A stretch of 64,000 bases of DNA from Cryptomeria japonica (taxonomy: Eukaryota > Streptophyta > Pinopsida > Cupressales > Cupressaceae): contig NC_081406.1 in assembly GCF_030272615.1 (NCBI RefSeq), positions 139,711,361-139,775,360 on the forward strand, read 5' to 3'. The notes beneath the pieces are model-generated. The model saw only the letters and a program-made list of their open reading frames with translations, ran no database searches and was not told where the DNA came from. This document shows, piece by piece, positions 12,646-25,627 of the stretch. A program made the position numbers and the translations under genes. Numbering within the stretch: the first letter of the stretch is position 1; the number at the start of each line of letters is the position of its first letter.

Positions 12646-15600
12646 TGTAAGGCCTTCCCCAAACCAAGCTTTGATTAACTTAGTTGACCATGTTTGACCC
12701 TATTAATAAATGCTATATAATACAATAGAATGGACTGTGTTAGACAGATGGATTGGTGAGAAAATAAATTGAACCAAGTTATAGAGTTATTTCACCTTGT
12801 GGTGTACATTTTGATGTATTATGAATTGAAATCCTAAAAGATCCACTGATTGGATAATCTTGATCTAACGTATGTCGCTATATCTGGATTTAGAACTTAT
12901 AGAATTCCATGATTTGGCTAACATTGATGTATGATTGATGCTTCATTAATATGCTTTATGATATAGATCTCTATATGATTCTAAAATAGGTTAAATTTGA
13001 GATGATGAATGTCATTATTGGAATTGCAGGACTCTACTATGATGATAGAAATAGGATGTATGTTTTATGTATGGATCAAAATTATGAGGATTATGATAAT
13101 TGATTATGTGGATTTATTTGGATATAAGATATATTGATTTGTTCAAATGTAAATTATATGTAGAGTGTTTGATGTGTATTATTATGCATGTGTTTTACAT
13201 TATATGAGGGTATTTGAAATTACTAATGTGTAATTGAGATGCGCAGGAAAATTATCCATGTGACCATGGAAATATTATAAAGAACCAAACCTAGACCTAT
13301 GTGCGTTCTCAAAACTAGGGTTTGTCTATTTGGAGAGACAACACCCCGTTTGTATCGTATTTTATTCATGAAAGTGATTGTTGCATGAATGTTAAATTGA
13401 ATTTTGTTTATTTGTGCAAATCCAACAAGAGACAAGATTTCATGTATAATTTTGTAAAAGTATTTTCTTTGTGTCACTTGACACATGTTTTGATTTATGT
13501 TTGAGTTTTTAAATTTGTCTCTTGGAGGGAGTTGTTTAACTATATCTTTTTCAATTAATTAAATATGATTCCATAAATGCCTTGGGTAAAGAATCTTTGG
13601 AATGGTCAACTTAAGTCTGACCCGAAAACTAACTTAAGATGGGTTTAAAAAGGGTTAAATGGACACCTAGGGGTAGTTTAATAGGGTTTCCTAAAGCCCA
13701 TAAGGTATACCTAAAGGTTAGGAGTAATTTTAGGCATGTACCAACTCTCATGTGACCTTTTTGACACCTTAAAAAGTGACTTTTCTAAGTTGTGCGAAAA
13801 TTGAAATTAGAAGGATCATCTAAGTTGTAAACTTTCCTTTTGGCTGTGAGATCCCTTTCCCATTTTTCTCCTACCTTTCCTTTCCAGTTTTAGAAACTTG
13901 TGAGAACTCTCACTAGGGCCTTCTTAAGAAAGAATGAGAGATTTTGTGGGTAATCACCCACTCTCCATTTTTGGAGACAAAGAATTTTGAAAGGAAAAAG
14001 ATAGATTTGGAATTAAGAATTTGGCTAAGTGTAGAAAGGAAAGACTTGTGGAATTGGGCTGCTCATCCTCAACAAAACTAGCATACCTTTGGGTAGTTGA
14101 AGGTTGGTTCTACCTTTCTTGTAATGTTTTCATAAGGCATGTTGTATTGAAAGAATTGCTTGTGTAAAAGGCTTATTTCCTTGCATATTTCCCTTGGAAA
14201 AATATTTGGTATTTTATGTTTTACTTTTGTTTAGCATTTTATGTGCTTGGGAGTAATCAAGGCCTCCTACTCTTGGGAGAGAGGATGGTCTTGTGGGTGG
14301 TAGAAGTGACAACCCTCGAATGAGAGGCTCTTGTAATGAGAGTGATCACAAGGGATTTTATGTGACCCATGTTGCATGGCTTGTTTATGCATTGGGGGTC
14401 ATAAGGAGGGAAATAAGGCATGAATGCCTTGGGGGGCATAAGGAATGTGGGGTTGTTATACTTATGATGTATTTGGTTTTCCATGAGGTGGCTATTAGTC
14501 TTACCATACTTGCAATCTCCTCAGGGTACTTGGTCCACTACCACCCTTGAAAAGACATCACAAATGTGTGGTGCAGTGTAGCCAGGTTGGGATTGTGTTT
14601 GAGATTGTGTTTTCCCTTGTCTTTTGTGTTTGCATGTGTGTTACCCGTCTAGGGCTTGGTTCTCCGAGCTCGGGGGTGGCTACCAGTTAGCCTAGGCTGG
14701 GAGGTGAGCACTCCATGGTCATAGCTTTGATTTAAAATGCAGGTTGTCGGAAGAAAAGAACAGGACAAGTGGAAGGTTGCAGAAGTTATTTGTTGCAGGA
14801 AATTATTTGTAAATGTAATTATTATTTGAAAAAAGTTCTCATTTATTAGAAATGAGAGACCCATTGTAAAGTGACAATAGTGTCTTTGAAATACATTTTA
14901 AAAAGTTGTACTATTTTATTATGCTATTTATTGCAGTAAAGAAATGAGTGTTCCTAAATTAGTTTTTTTCCAAAGTTTAGAAGAAAATTTTATCTGATGT
15001 ATTTATGATCAATTGAATAGGCAAGCAATTTCCTTCATTCTTATGTATTTAAAATGAAATAAAATAGGGAAGGAATAAATTAGAAATGCATGCATATGGT
15101 AGGCTGAAAATAAATCATTTAATTATATTTTTTTTGTAAATGCAGTATAGTACAATATAGTTTTGGAAATTATCTTTTTCATGTATTGCAGAAATTAAAA
15201 TCTAAGGTAGATAGCTTATCTAGTCTATATAAAAATATACTTTTACAATTGTATAAAATTATTTTAAATCTGTCATTTACTTTATGCAGAAGATAAATCT
15301 AAGGTTTTATTTAATGAACTACATATTTAATTAGTTGCTAAATTAAGTTCACTTGATTCTGTTAATTACACTTTTTGTGGATAGAAAATTCTAAAGTTAA
15401 AAGAATAGCCTATTTTTTTTATATTTGCTGGATAAGTTATCTAAATCTGTCATTTAAATAATTGGAGAAAATAAATTTGGTGGACAAGTTATTTAAATAT
15501 GTCATTTAAATAATTGTAGAAAATAAATAGTCTATCTCTGATTTGATAAATAAAATACAACAAAAAAAAAAACACATTGTTTAAATTCAGATTATAACAG

Positions 15601-15650
15601 TATATTTTGGCATAGTAGAGAATAAAATTACTTTATCGAGATTTTTGCAA

Positions 15651-15654
<4 letters not shown>

Positions 15655-15729
<75 letters not shown>

Positions 15730-15745
15730 GTATACATATATATAT

Positions 15746-15839
<94 letters not shown>

Positions 15840-15854
15840 ATGTATATGTATATG

Positions 15855-15899
<45 letters not shown>

Positions 15900-15900
15900 G

Positions 15901-15951
<51 letters not shown>

Positions 15952-16035
15952 GTATATGTATATGTATATATATATATATGTACATATATACGTATATGTA
16001 TATATACGTATATGTATATATACGTATATATGTAC

Positions 16036-16069
<34 letters not shown>

Positions 16070-16070
16070 T
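15655..16070. repeat. TA/TATG microsatellite expansion in the 5' LTR
   Basis: About 415 bp consist of TA dinucleotides with interspersed TATATG, TATACA and TATACG units. The corresponding place in the 3' LTR (about 24393-24420) has only a short TA run. The growth therefore happened after insertion, or was lost from the other copy. Apparent open frames of 140-236 codons across it (poly Ile-Tyr) are low-complexity artefacts. Confidence 0.95.
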
Positions 16071-16151
16071 TAAATTATATACTAAATAAAATAATAATAA
16101 TAATAATAAATAAAAAGATAATAAAAAACCAGGGTTTCGGGGGGCCGAACC

Positions 16152-16285
16152 CCACTGTGTGTGCACACAGTGAGCGGCTCGTGGGCCGCCACTGTGTGAA
16201 CACACAGTGGGTCGACGCCTCGTGCCACCACTGTGTGGGCACATAGTGGGCGGCGCCCGCGCACCACTGTGTGGTCGCACAGTGG
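16152..16285. repeat. GC-rich palindrome array in the 5' LTR, 4 units
   Basis: Four near-perfect palindromes of the form CCACTGTGTG-NN-CACACAGTGG lie at 16152-16172, 16189-16210, 16228-16249 and 16264-16285, with spacings of 37, 39 and 36 bp. The spacers are GC-rich (GCGGC, GTCGACG). Each unit could form a hairpin in single-stranded DNA or RNA or bind a dimeric protein. The island stands out in the otherwise AT-rich LTR. Confidence 0.92.
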
Positions 16286-16368
16286 CAGCGCCCGACACCC
16301 CCACCGCCTCAACAAAAAAAGAAATCGCCACCGCATCTGCCATGTCCGCCCTGCAAAAAAAAAAAAAG

Positions 16369-16401
16369 ATAAAACCCTAGCCCGGGTAGGGCTAGGGTAG
16401 A
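16369..16401. promoter_or_regulatory. Telobox-like palindrome upstream of the LARD TATA box
   Basis: AAAACCCTAGCCCGGG followed by TAGGGCTAGGG forms an inverted repeat that contains the plant telobox word AAACCCTA. It is conserved in the 3' LTR at about 24669-24697. Teloboxes are known promoter elements in plants. A regulatory role here is inference. Confidence 0.45.
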
Positions 16402-16430
16402 AATAAAAGAAATGAGTTTTTAAAAATAAA

Positions 16431-16439
16431 TATAAAAGG
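16431..16439 (+). promoter_or_regulatory. Candidate TATA box of the LARD 5' LTR
   Basis: TATAAAAGG occurs 146 bp after the last palindrome. The same word occurs in the 3' LTR at 24730-24738. Its position would place U3 upstream and about 0.85 kb of R/U5 downstream. Confidence 0.55.
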
Positions 16440-17335
16440 ACTCTTTTATAATAAAGAAATTAGGGTTTTCATTTTGTTAAAATATAATGAAGTGTATATA
16501 TATATATATACACTCACATGTATATTCATAAGAATGTAATACATGTATGTTTTTTATACATAGGGTGTTAAAATTTTGAAGGAAAGATCAAAATGGAGTA
16601 AGGATATTTAACTAGGTGGTTATAATGTTTTAATAAATTTTATGAGTATGGAGATACATATATATAGAGATATTTTTTTTAAATTATATATTTATGAAGT
16701 TGATATTTAATTTAAATTAAATGGATTGAGAAACTTTACATTAAAAATTTATGAAGTAATATTTAATTTAAATAAAATATTTGAGGTGTTTTAAATTAAG
16801 CTAAATATTTGCAAAATTAAATATTTAAGATGTATTAAATTAATCGTTAGGGAATTTAAATTTTGTAGTAAATTATTTGACTATAGGGATTAAATTTTAG
16901 CCCACCTAGACGTAGGTGTATGTGATCAAACTTATAGAAGAATATTCATTTGCAAATATAATCGACCCTTTTGTTGATTTAGTGTAATCTTCTATTTAAT
17001 TATTGTTAAGTAAAATAAAGACACTTATAAAACTAAGTGCTAGGACTAGTTAATTAGAACCTAAGAACAATGAATGGATATTGGAGATTAATCTTTTCTC
17101 TATGTTAATTAATTAATTTAATTATTGGTTGAGAGTGATGCGACAATAAAACTATTCAATTTCACATTTAATTTTAAATTATTCTTGTTTACTTGAGTTA
17201 GTGGATAGAGTTAACTCTCACATAGTTAAGACAAAATATGTTAGTGCATTTCATATTTTGTGATTTAATGTTTTAAGTTGTGATTTTAAAAAAAAATTTA
17301 TCCCGTTCGTGCCCAAAAATTTGGGCATGACATTT

Positions 17336-17347
17336 TGGTGTCAGAGC
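17336..17347 (+). other. Primer-binding site of the LARD
   Basis: TGGTGTCAGAGC begins 3 bases after the LTR end. It differs by one base from TGGTATCAGAGC, the site complementary to plant initiator tRNA-Met. Confidence 0.85.
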
Positions 17348-20300
17348 CCTAGGTTCAAACACTGGTGAACATGGGCTACATTCATAACTTAGTTGAAGAC
17401 AAACTATGGCTTGAAGTATAACACCTAGGTGGAAAACTTGCAAAAATAACAAAGTGAAACATAAGTGAAAATTCTTGTAAATCAATAGATCAACATATAA
17501 CAATTCAAGGGGTTCCAAGGGTCACTAGAAGCCCTGAAATTTGAACTTATTAGTCATAAGTTTTATGGCATAATAAAAACCCCAAGGGCTGCGAAACTTT
17601 AAATTATTACTTATATGAAGTATTTTTCAGTGTTTAATAACGAAAATTAGATCTTTTGTACTTATGAGGTTACCATTTAATTGGAACTTAAACACAATAA
17701 TTGCCCTAATCAAATCAAGTACGAGGAGTTAAATACTACAATAAAATACATCTGATGGTAACTAAAAGAATGTCATCCATCGAGATATGTTCATGACAAT
17801 GGCAAGTCAAGCAAGATAGTTATACCTAAGATAAAGGTAGTAAACAAGATAAATAAGATCGAGACAGTTCAAGTTAAGTTTTTTTTTAAAAAGCTATGTG
17901 AAATTATGATGGTTAAAAAGATCAAGGCCACCATTGGAGACATAAAGGAAGAAGAGTTAAAAGGAACTCTTGCAAATCTCAGATAGAAGCATCAACCTAT
18001 CCTAATGACTAGGTACCTTAAAGAATGTGGTTATGCTAGATTTCTTATTAAGAGCATTTGTTAGACAATGTTTGTAGCAATACAGTGAAGCTAGAGTTGG
18101 ATAACCCTGAAGGTAAGAACTAAACTAATGAGTGGCAATCCCCTTGGTTAGAAAACCCTAGTGATACTATAGGTGAGTAAAATATGGATAAAGGAGGCAT
18201 GAACTTCTTGGGTGAAAACACGTAATTGCAATAAACCCTAAGTTCATCCGTGGTTATATAATTGGGGGAAACAAGCAAGTAAAACCTCAACTAATTTCTT
18301 TACGGGAAGATAATCTTGGAGAAATTAAATAATGGGAGAGAGAGAGAGTAGAACTGATTTAGGAATCGTACAAAAATCCCCATTGAAGTGCAAGGAGTGT
18401 AAGAGAATTAGGATCTTATAATCTAGGGATGAGTAACCAATATTCGTTCAGAAAACTAAGAAGAAAAGTGCAACCCAATCATGGTTAGTCACTAGGTACA
18501 AGACAGTCTGTAACACAATTTAACTACTAGGCACAATCAAAGAAGTTTTGCAAATTATGGCACTCAAATGTAAAAGTATGCAAAAAACATTAAGTATGGA
18601 TGAAGCAACATGCGGATGGAAATAGCTTATGGAAATATAGTATAACAATAATATAATACCAAAGTTTTAATGAGAATTAGTTAGCAGTGTAAAATATTTT
18701 ATGAGAACATTGATAAGGAGCCGAATTTTGTGGTTAGTCAAGGGAGAACTTGGAAAGTTATGGGAGTCTTAAGACGTTGGTAATTATTGGAACACTTTTA
18801 AGTTATACCGTAATTAGGTAACAAGATATTATGATGATAAGGTGGCTTTTTGTGGATTGAAGGAAATTGAAGGTTGTGATATGCCGGAAATGGGCTAGTA
18901 AGTAAATATAAATAAGTAATACGGAACGAGATAACTTCCCTTTTACTAAATTTTAATTAAAAGGATGGGTGTTGGTCACTTTTCGAGTGCACACCCCCTT
19001 GATTTCATAAGTTGCATAAATGAAGTAGGAGAGAATAAGTCCACTCTCTGAGTTGTTTGAAATAGGTCATGAAATGTGTGGGTAGGAATTGTTGTCAACC
19101 ATTATCGATCTTACTTGACAATAATTCCACCCCAAATGTGTTAGTATTTTGACAACAAGCTCCTACCTAATGAAGGCAAGTGAATGTTAGAGGTGAAAAT
19201 ATAAGGAGCTATCATAAGGTGCTAAGAAAACAAATGATGTCCCTAGTACAATTATATGATTACATTATACAAATCCTAAGTGGTTCTAAGTAAACAAGCA
19301 TCAATTTTGTACCAAACTATCAACCGTGTGTGTAAGATCACATGGAAGTGTCGATACTCAAGCTACCACGTAACATTGAATCAAGGTTAAGAATATTAAG
19401 ATAATTAATAGAAGCCATATTAATTAAGTTAATAAGGAAGGATGTATTAACAGGATGGAGGAAACTGGATATTTATTAAATAATTGATATTGAACCAAGT
19501 AACTTTATAAATGTCTATTTGGTAGAAGATGATCTAATTAAGTACTATTAAACGCAACTGTAATGAAAGGGACTTTTGAGTGAAATTATTATTGCCCTTA
19601 TAAAATTTATCCGATCCGCTTGATAATAGGAGTTATCAAAATTGTTATTTTCTTAATCCTATTGCCTAGGAGTTCTATCGAGACCTAAGGTTTCGTTGGA
19701 TCAACTTGTTAAGCTTTAACCTCTAATTAAGCATAGATTGCGTATAATTAAGTGTTCAAAAAAAAAATTAGTGCAAGAGGAATGGATGGAGAATGGTAGA
19801 GTTAGTGCAAGCACCTGTTAGAATATAATTAAGGATGTTAATAACCCTAAATAGATAGTGGATTATATTATAAAGTGTTGCTTGAAATAGTAAGCACGTG
19901 AAGGTTAAAATAGAACATGATTTATAAAAAAATGAATGCAATCTCTTGCGTATAAGAATTTAATTCATAAATCAATAAAGGATTATAAAGAATCTAAGAA
20001 CCTTAAGAGTCTAACAATCACTTCCTAACACACTCAGGACATGTGATCTGGGGTGAGGTGTTGTGGTTACTCCCTAGGGTATGACCAGTATGGTCATCTT
20101 GTTTCGAGTTTTTCTTCGTCAGTATTTTCAACTTTCTTTGAAAAGTATATTGTGACCTAGGGGCTAGTACTTTCTTTTATTTATTTTATTTTTTAGTTTA
20201 TATGAAGAGAGGACCACTAAATTTATGTTTCTTTTTTATTGGAACTATGGCACTTGCCATGTTTCTAGTTTTAATATCTTTCAATTGCCTACATTTTTCT

Positions 20301-21390
20301 TCTTTTGAGGGGACTTGGTAAAAGTAATTTTTTATTTATTTTTGACCTTTTAAAGTGTCAAGTGGTCATTTTTATGGTTGATATAGCTAGCCCTAGTGAT
20401 GTAATTTGTGTAATATCTATCATGTTCGTTGAACCACTGATAGTGTGTCAAGGGAGGTTACCGCAAGGAGTGAAATTAGGCACAAAGAATTAACAAAGGA
20501 TATATTTTATCAAATCAAGATAAAGGAAGGAAGATCCTCCTAAATAAAATTAATTGAGAATAGCCTGAAAGAGGAAAATTTATAACAATAGTGTGATCTA
20601 GACCTAATGAATTGCGAAAGTAATGATTGTCGACTGGTAAATTAGCATGTGTATGGAGATGATTGCATGGATGATATCTAAAATAAGTATTAATAATATC
20701 ATCACTCCCTTAGAATGAGATTGTTATGTACCTTAATGTTTGGGAATTGTGAATAATGTACACTATGAAACTTGAACCTTGGTGCCTAGAAATATAAAAA
20801 CATTTTAATCCTTAGTGGTAGAAAACTACCCTATATAGGGGCGGATTTGAAGGACCTAAATTTGATTATGCCTTGTTATCTAAAAAGAAAAGTTGGAAGA
20901 AATTATGCACCTAGGACAGGTTAGCAAATATTTTATTAACACCCTAATGAGGTGCCTTGATGTAGAATAAGTAGATTCATTTGGGCTGATGACAATTTTC
21001 TTAAGTAACATGCTTGGACAAGAATACAATAGGATAAACATGCTTTTAAACAAATTCTAAACAAAGTAGGACTCCTAGAAATTCAATATGTGTAACCTTG
21101 ATTGTGGAAGTTCATGTGTGTTATTGATATAGTTTGGATGGTGCATTAATGTAAGTTGTTGGAAGATAGAACCTTGTAAACACCTACCCGAGATTTAAGG
21201 GAAATGTAATAAAAATACTAAGAATTTAACATTGTGCAGATAGTAAGTTAATTACAAAAAACAAGTTGATTTTGCTATTTCAACCTTCTAGTAAGCAAGA
21301 TAAGATTTTGAGTAACTCTTTGAAATTGTGGGAAATGTTATGTCCCTACATCGTAATTCTACTCATGTGACTTTCAGGATTAAGTCGAAC

Positions 21391-21405
21391 TCTAGGGGAG
21401 GAGGA
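21391..21405 (+). other. Polypurine tract of the LARD
   Basis: TCTAGGGGAGGAGGA ends directly at the TGTAACG start of the 3' LTR and would prime plus-strand synthesis. Confidence 0.82.
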
Positions 21406-24400
21406 TGTAACGCCTTCCCCAAACCAAGCTTTGATTAACTTAGTTGACCATGTTTGACCCTACTAGTAAATGCTATATAATACAATAGAATGGACTGTGT
21501 TAGACAGATGGATTGGTGAGAAAAGAAATTGAACCAAGTTATAGAGTTATTTCACCTTGTGGTGTACATTTTGATGTATTATGAATTGAAATCCTAAAAG
21601 ATCCACTGATTGGATAATCTTGATCTAACGTATGTCAGCTATATCTGGATTTAGAACTTATAGGATTCCATGATTTGGATAACATTGATGTATCATTGAT
21701 GCTTCATTTATATGCTTTATGATATCAAACTCTATATGATTCTAGAATAGCATAAATTTGAGATGATGAATGTCATTATTGGATTTGTAGGACTCTACTA
21801 TGATGATAGAAATAGGATGTATGTTTTATAAATGGATCAAGATTATGAGGATTATGATAATTGATTATGTGGATTTATTTGGATATAAGATATATTGATT
21901 TGTTCAAATGTAAATTGTATGCAGAGTGTTTGATGTGTATTCTTATGCATGTGTTTTACATTATATGAGGGTATTTGAAATTACTAATGTGTAATTGAGA
22001 TGCGCAGGAAAATTATCCATGTGACCATGGAAATATTATGGAGAACCAAACCTAGACCTGTGTGCGTTCGTAAAACCAGGGTTTGTCTATTTGGAGAGAC
22101 AACACCCTGTTTGTATTGTATTTTATTCGTGAAAGTGATTTTGAATTTTGTTTATTTGTGCAAATCCAACAAGAGACAAGATTTCATGTATAATTTTGTA
22201 AAAGTATTTTCTTTGTGTCACTTGACACATGTTTTGATTTATGTTTGAGTTTTTAAATTTGTCTCTTGGAGGGAGTTGTTTAACTATAGCTTTTTCAATT
22301 AATTTAATATGATTCCATAAATGCCTTGGGTAAAGAATCTTTGAGATGGTCAACTTAAGTTTGACCCGAATATTAACTTCAGATGGGTTTAAAAAGGGTT
22401 AAATGGACACCAAGGGGTAGTTTAATAGGGTTTCCTAAAGCCCATAAGGTATACCTAAAGGTTAGGAGTAATTTTAGGCATGTACCAACTCTCATGTGAC
22501 CTTTTTGACACCTTAAAAAGTGAATTTTCTAAGTTGTGCGAAAATTGAAATTAGAAGGATCATCTAAGTTGTAAACTTTCCTTTTGGCTGTGAGATCCCT
22601 TTCCCATTTTTCTCCTACCTTTCCTTTTCAGTTTTAGAAACTTGTGAGAACTCTCACTAGGGCCTTCTTAAGCAAGAATGAGAGATTTTGTGGGTAATCA
22701 CCCACTCTCCATTTTTGGAGACAAAGAATTTTGAAAGGAAAAAGATAGATTTGGAATTAAGAATTTGGCTAAGTGTAGAAAGGAAAGACTTGTGGAATTG
22801 GGCTGCTCATCCTCAACAAAACTAGCATACCTTTGGGCAGTTGAAGGTTGGTTCTACCTTTCTTGTAATGATTTCATATTGCATGTTGTATTGAAAGAAT
22901 TACTTGTGTAAAAGGCTTGTTTCCTTGCATATTTCCCTTGGAAAAATATTTGGTGTTTTATGTTTTACTTTTGTTTGGCATTTTATGTGCTTGGGAGTAA
23001 TCAAGGCCTCCTACTCTTGGGAGAGAGGATGGTCTTGTGGGTGGTAGAAGTGACAGCCCTCGAGTGAGAGGCTCTCGTAATGAGAGTGATCACAAGGGAT
23101 TTTATGTCACCCTTGCTGCATGGCTTGTTTATGCATTGGGGGTCATAAGGAGGGAAATAAGGCATGAATACCTTGGGGAGCATAAGGAATGTGGGGTTGT
23201 TATACTTATGATGTATTTGGTTTGCCATGAGGTGGCTATTATTCTTACCATACTTGCAGTCTCCTCAGGGTACTTGGTCCACTACCACCCTTGAAAAGAC
23301 ATCACAAATGTGTGGTGAAGTGTAACCGGGTTGGGATTGTATTTGAGATTGTGTTTTCCCTTGTCTTTTGTGTTTGCATGTGTGTTACTCGTCTAGGGCT
23401 TGGTTCTTCGAGCTCGGGGGTGGCTACCAGTTAGCCTAGGCTGGGAGGTGAGCACTCCATAGTCATAGCTTTGATTTAAAATGCAGGTTGTCAGAAGAAA
23501 AGAATAGGACAAGTGGAAGGTTGTAGGAGTTATTTGTTACAAGAAATTATTTGTAAATGTAATTATTATTTGAAAAAAGTCCTCATTTATTAGAAATGAG
23601 AGACCCATTGTAAAGTGACAATAGTGTCTTTGAAATACGTTTTAAAAAGTTGTACTATTTTATTATGCTATTTATTGCAGTAAAGAAATGAGTGTTCCTA
23701 AATTAATTTTTTCCAAAGTTCAAAAGAAAATTTTATTTGATGTATTTATGATAAATTGAATAGGCAAGGAATTTACTTCATTCTTATGTATTTAAAATAA
23801 AATAAAATAGGGAAGGAATAAATTAGAAATGCATGCATATGGTAGGGTGAAAATAAATCATTTAATTCTATTTTTTTGTAAATGCAGTATAGTACAATAT
23901 AGTTTTGGAAATTATCTCTTTCATGTATTGCAGAAATTAAAATCTAAGGTAGATAGCTTATCTAGTCTATATAAAAATATACTTTTACAGTTGTATAAAA
24001 TTATTTTAAATCTGTCATTTACTTTATGTAGAAGATAAATCTAAGGTTTTATTTAATGAACTACATATTTAATTAGTTGTTGAATTAAGTTCACTTGATT
24101 CTGTTAATTACACTTTTTGTAGATAGAAAATTCTAAAGTTAAAAGAACAGCCCATTTTTTTTATATTTGCTGGATAAGTTATCTAAATCTGTCATTTAAA
24201 TAATTGGAGAAAATAAATTTGGTGGACAAGTTATTTAAATATGTCATTTAAATAATTGTAGAAAATAAATAGTCTATCTCTGATTTGATAAATAAAATAC
24301 AACAAAAAAAAACACATTGTTTAAATTCATATTATAATAGTATATTTTGGCATAGTAGAGAATAAAATTACTTTATCACGATTTTTGCAAGTTGATTATA

Positions 24401-25622
24401 ATTATATATATATAAATTATATACTAAATAAAAAAAAATATTAATATTAAATAAAATAATAATAAAAAAACCAGGGTTTTGGGAGGGCGAACCCCACTGT
24501 GTGTGCACACAATGGGTGGCGTCGAAGTGCCACCACTGTGTGGACACACAGTGGGCCGGCACCCCGTGCCACCACTGTGTGGTCGCACAGTGGCGACGCC
24601 CGACACCCCCACCGCCTCAAAAAAAAAAGAAATCATCGCCGCATCTGCCAGGTCTGCCCTGCCAAAAAAAAAACCCTAGCCTGGGTAGGGCTAGGGTAGA
24701 AATAAAAGAAATGAGTTTTTAAAAATAAATATAAAAGGACTCTTTTATAATAAAGAAATTAGGGTTTTCATTTTGTGAAAATATATTAAAGTGTATATAT
24801 ATATACTCACATGTATATTCATAAAAATATAATATACATATGTTTTTATAAATAGGGTGTTAAAATTTTGAAGGAAAGATCAAAATGGAGTAAGGATATT
24901 TAACTAGGTGGTTATAATGTTTTAATAAATTTTATGAGTATGGAGATACATATATATAGAGATGTTTTTTTAAATTATATATTAATGAAGTTGATATTTA
25001 ATTTAAATTAAATGGATTGAGAAGCTTTAGATTAAAAATTTATGAAGTAATATTTAATTTAAATAAAATATTTGAGGTGTTTTAAATTAAGCTAAATATT
25101 TGCAAAATTAAATATTTAAGATGTATTAAATTAATCGTTAGGGAATTTAAATTTTGTAGTAAATTATTTGACTATAGGGATTAAATTTTAGCCCACCTAG
25201 ACGTAGGTGTATGTGATCAAACTTATAGAAGAATATTCATTTGCGAATATAATCGACCCTTTTGTTGATTTAGTGTAATCTTCTATTTAATTATTGTTAA
25301 GTAAAATAAAGACACTTATAAAACTAAGTGCTAGGACTAGTTAATTAAATCCTAAGAACAATGAATGGATATTGGAGATTAATATTTTCTCTACATTAAT
25401 TAATTAATTTAATTATTGGTTGAGAGCGATGCGACAATAAAACTATTCAATTTCGCATTTAATTTTAAATTATTCTTGTTTACTTGAGTTAGTGGATAGA
25501 GTTAATTCTCACATAGTTAAGACAAAATATGTTAGTGCATTTCATATTTTTTGATTTAAGGTTTTAAGTTGTGATTTAAAAAAAAAATTATCCCGTTCGT
25601 GCCCAAAAGTTTGGGCATGACA
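21406..25622 (+). repeat. 3' LTR of the LARD (4217 bp)
   Basis: It starts TGTAACGCC and ends GGGCATGACA, and its counterpart is 12646-17332. It carries only a short TA run (about 24393-24420) and three palindromic units. The TATA word is at 24730-24738. The terminal TGCCCAAA/TTTGGGCA inverted repeat at the end is shared with the 5' copy. Confidence 0.93.
24494..24593. repeat. GC-rich palindrome array in the 3' LTR, 3 units
   Basis: Units at 24494-24515, 24533-24554 and 24572-24593 have a regular 39-bp spacing and the same core as in the 5' LTR. One unit fewer than the 5' copy implies gain or loss by slippage or unequal exchange. Confidence 0.92.
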
Positions 25623-25627
25623 GCTCT
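25623..25627. repeat. Target-site duplication GCTCT, right copy
   Basis: Directly follows the CA end of the LARD 3' LTR and is identical to 12641-12645. Confidence 0.93.

Larger units (their letters stand above)
12646..17332 (+). repeat. 5' LTR of the LARD (4687 bp)
   Basis: This matches 21406-25622 along its whole length, with a few percent of substitutions by eye. It is about 470 bp longer, mostly because of a TA-rich microsatellite (15655-16070) and one extra palindromic unit (16152-16285). The U3-like part holds the GC-rich array, and a TATAAAAGG lies at 16431-16439. Short open frames such as 13322-13504 recur in both LTRs but look like chance frames. The end is TTTGGGCATGACA. Confidence 0.93.
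17333..21405 (+). other. Internal region of the LARD, no coding domain recognised
   Basis: 4073 bp, AT-rich, with stops in every frame. The longest frame is 62 codons (20305-20493) and lacks any motif. I looked for gag, the RT YVDD, RNase H and integrase acidic blocks on both strands and did not see them. It may be a heavily decayed gag-pol or a structural RNA region used for packaging. Confidence 0.7.
12646..25622 (+). mobile_element. Non-autonomous large LTR retrotransposon (LARD type), nested
   Basis: Two long LTRs (12646-17332 and 21406-25622, both TG...CA) flank a 4073-bp internal region. An initiator-Met-like PBS and a purine tract fix the orientation as plus. A perfect 5-bp TSD (GCTCT) surrounds the element. 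The internal part is shorter than an LTR and shows no gag, RT, RNase H or integrase. This fits the LARD class, which must borrow proteins from a relative. The PBS type and the TGTAACGCC start suggest a chromovirus (Tekay/Del-like) parent, which is inference. It landed inside the PMD exon of the Tat element and is therefore the younger insertion. Confidence 0.92.

Noticed and set aside
12293-12697. Plus-strand Pro/Val/Ala-rich 134-codon frame
   Set aside because: It is antisense to the Gln-rich linker of the PMD gene and crosses the LARD boundary at 12646. It is composition-driven.
15587-16343. Long open frames of 140-236 codons on both strands
   Set aside because: They are translations of the TA-rich microsatellite (Ile-Tyr repeats) with no start context or domain. 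The corresponding 3' LTR lacks them.
17333-21405. Hidden gag-pol in the LARD interior
   Set aside because: I looked for RT, RNase H, integrase and CCHC motifs on both strands and found none. A decayed origin is possible but not visible by eye.
24368-24722. Several 60-73 codon frames with CVHTQWG-like repeats
   Set aside because: They are translations of the palindrome array in the LARD 3' LTR and appear in several frames on both strands.
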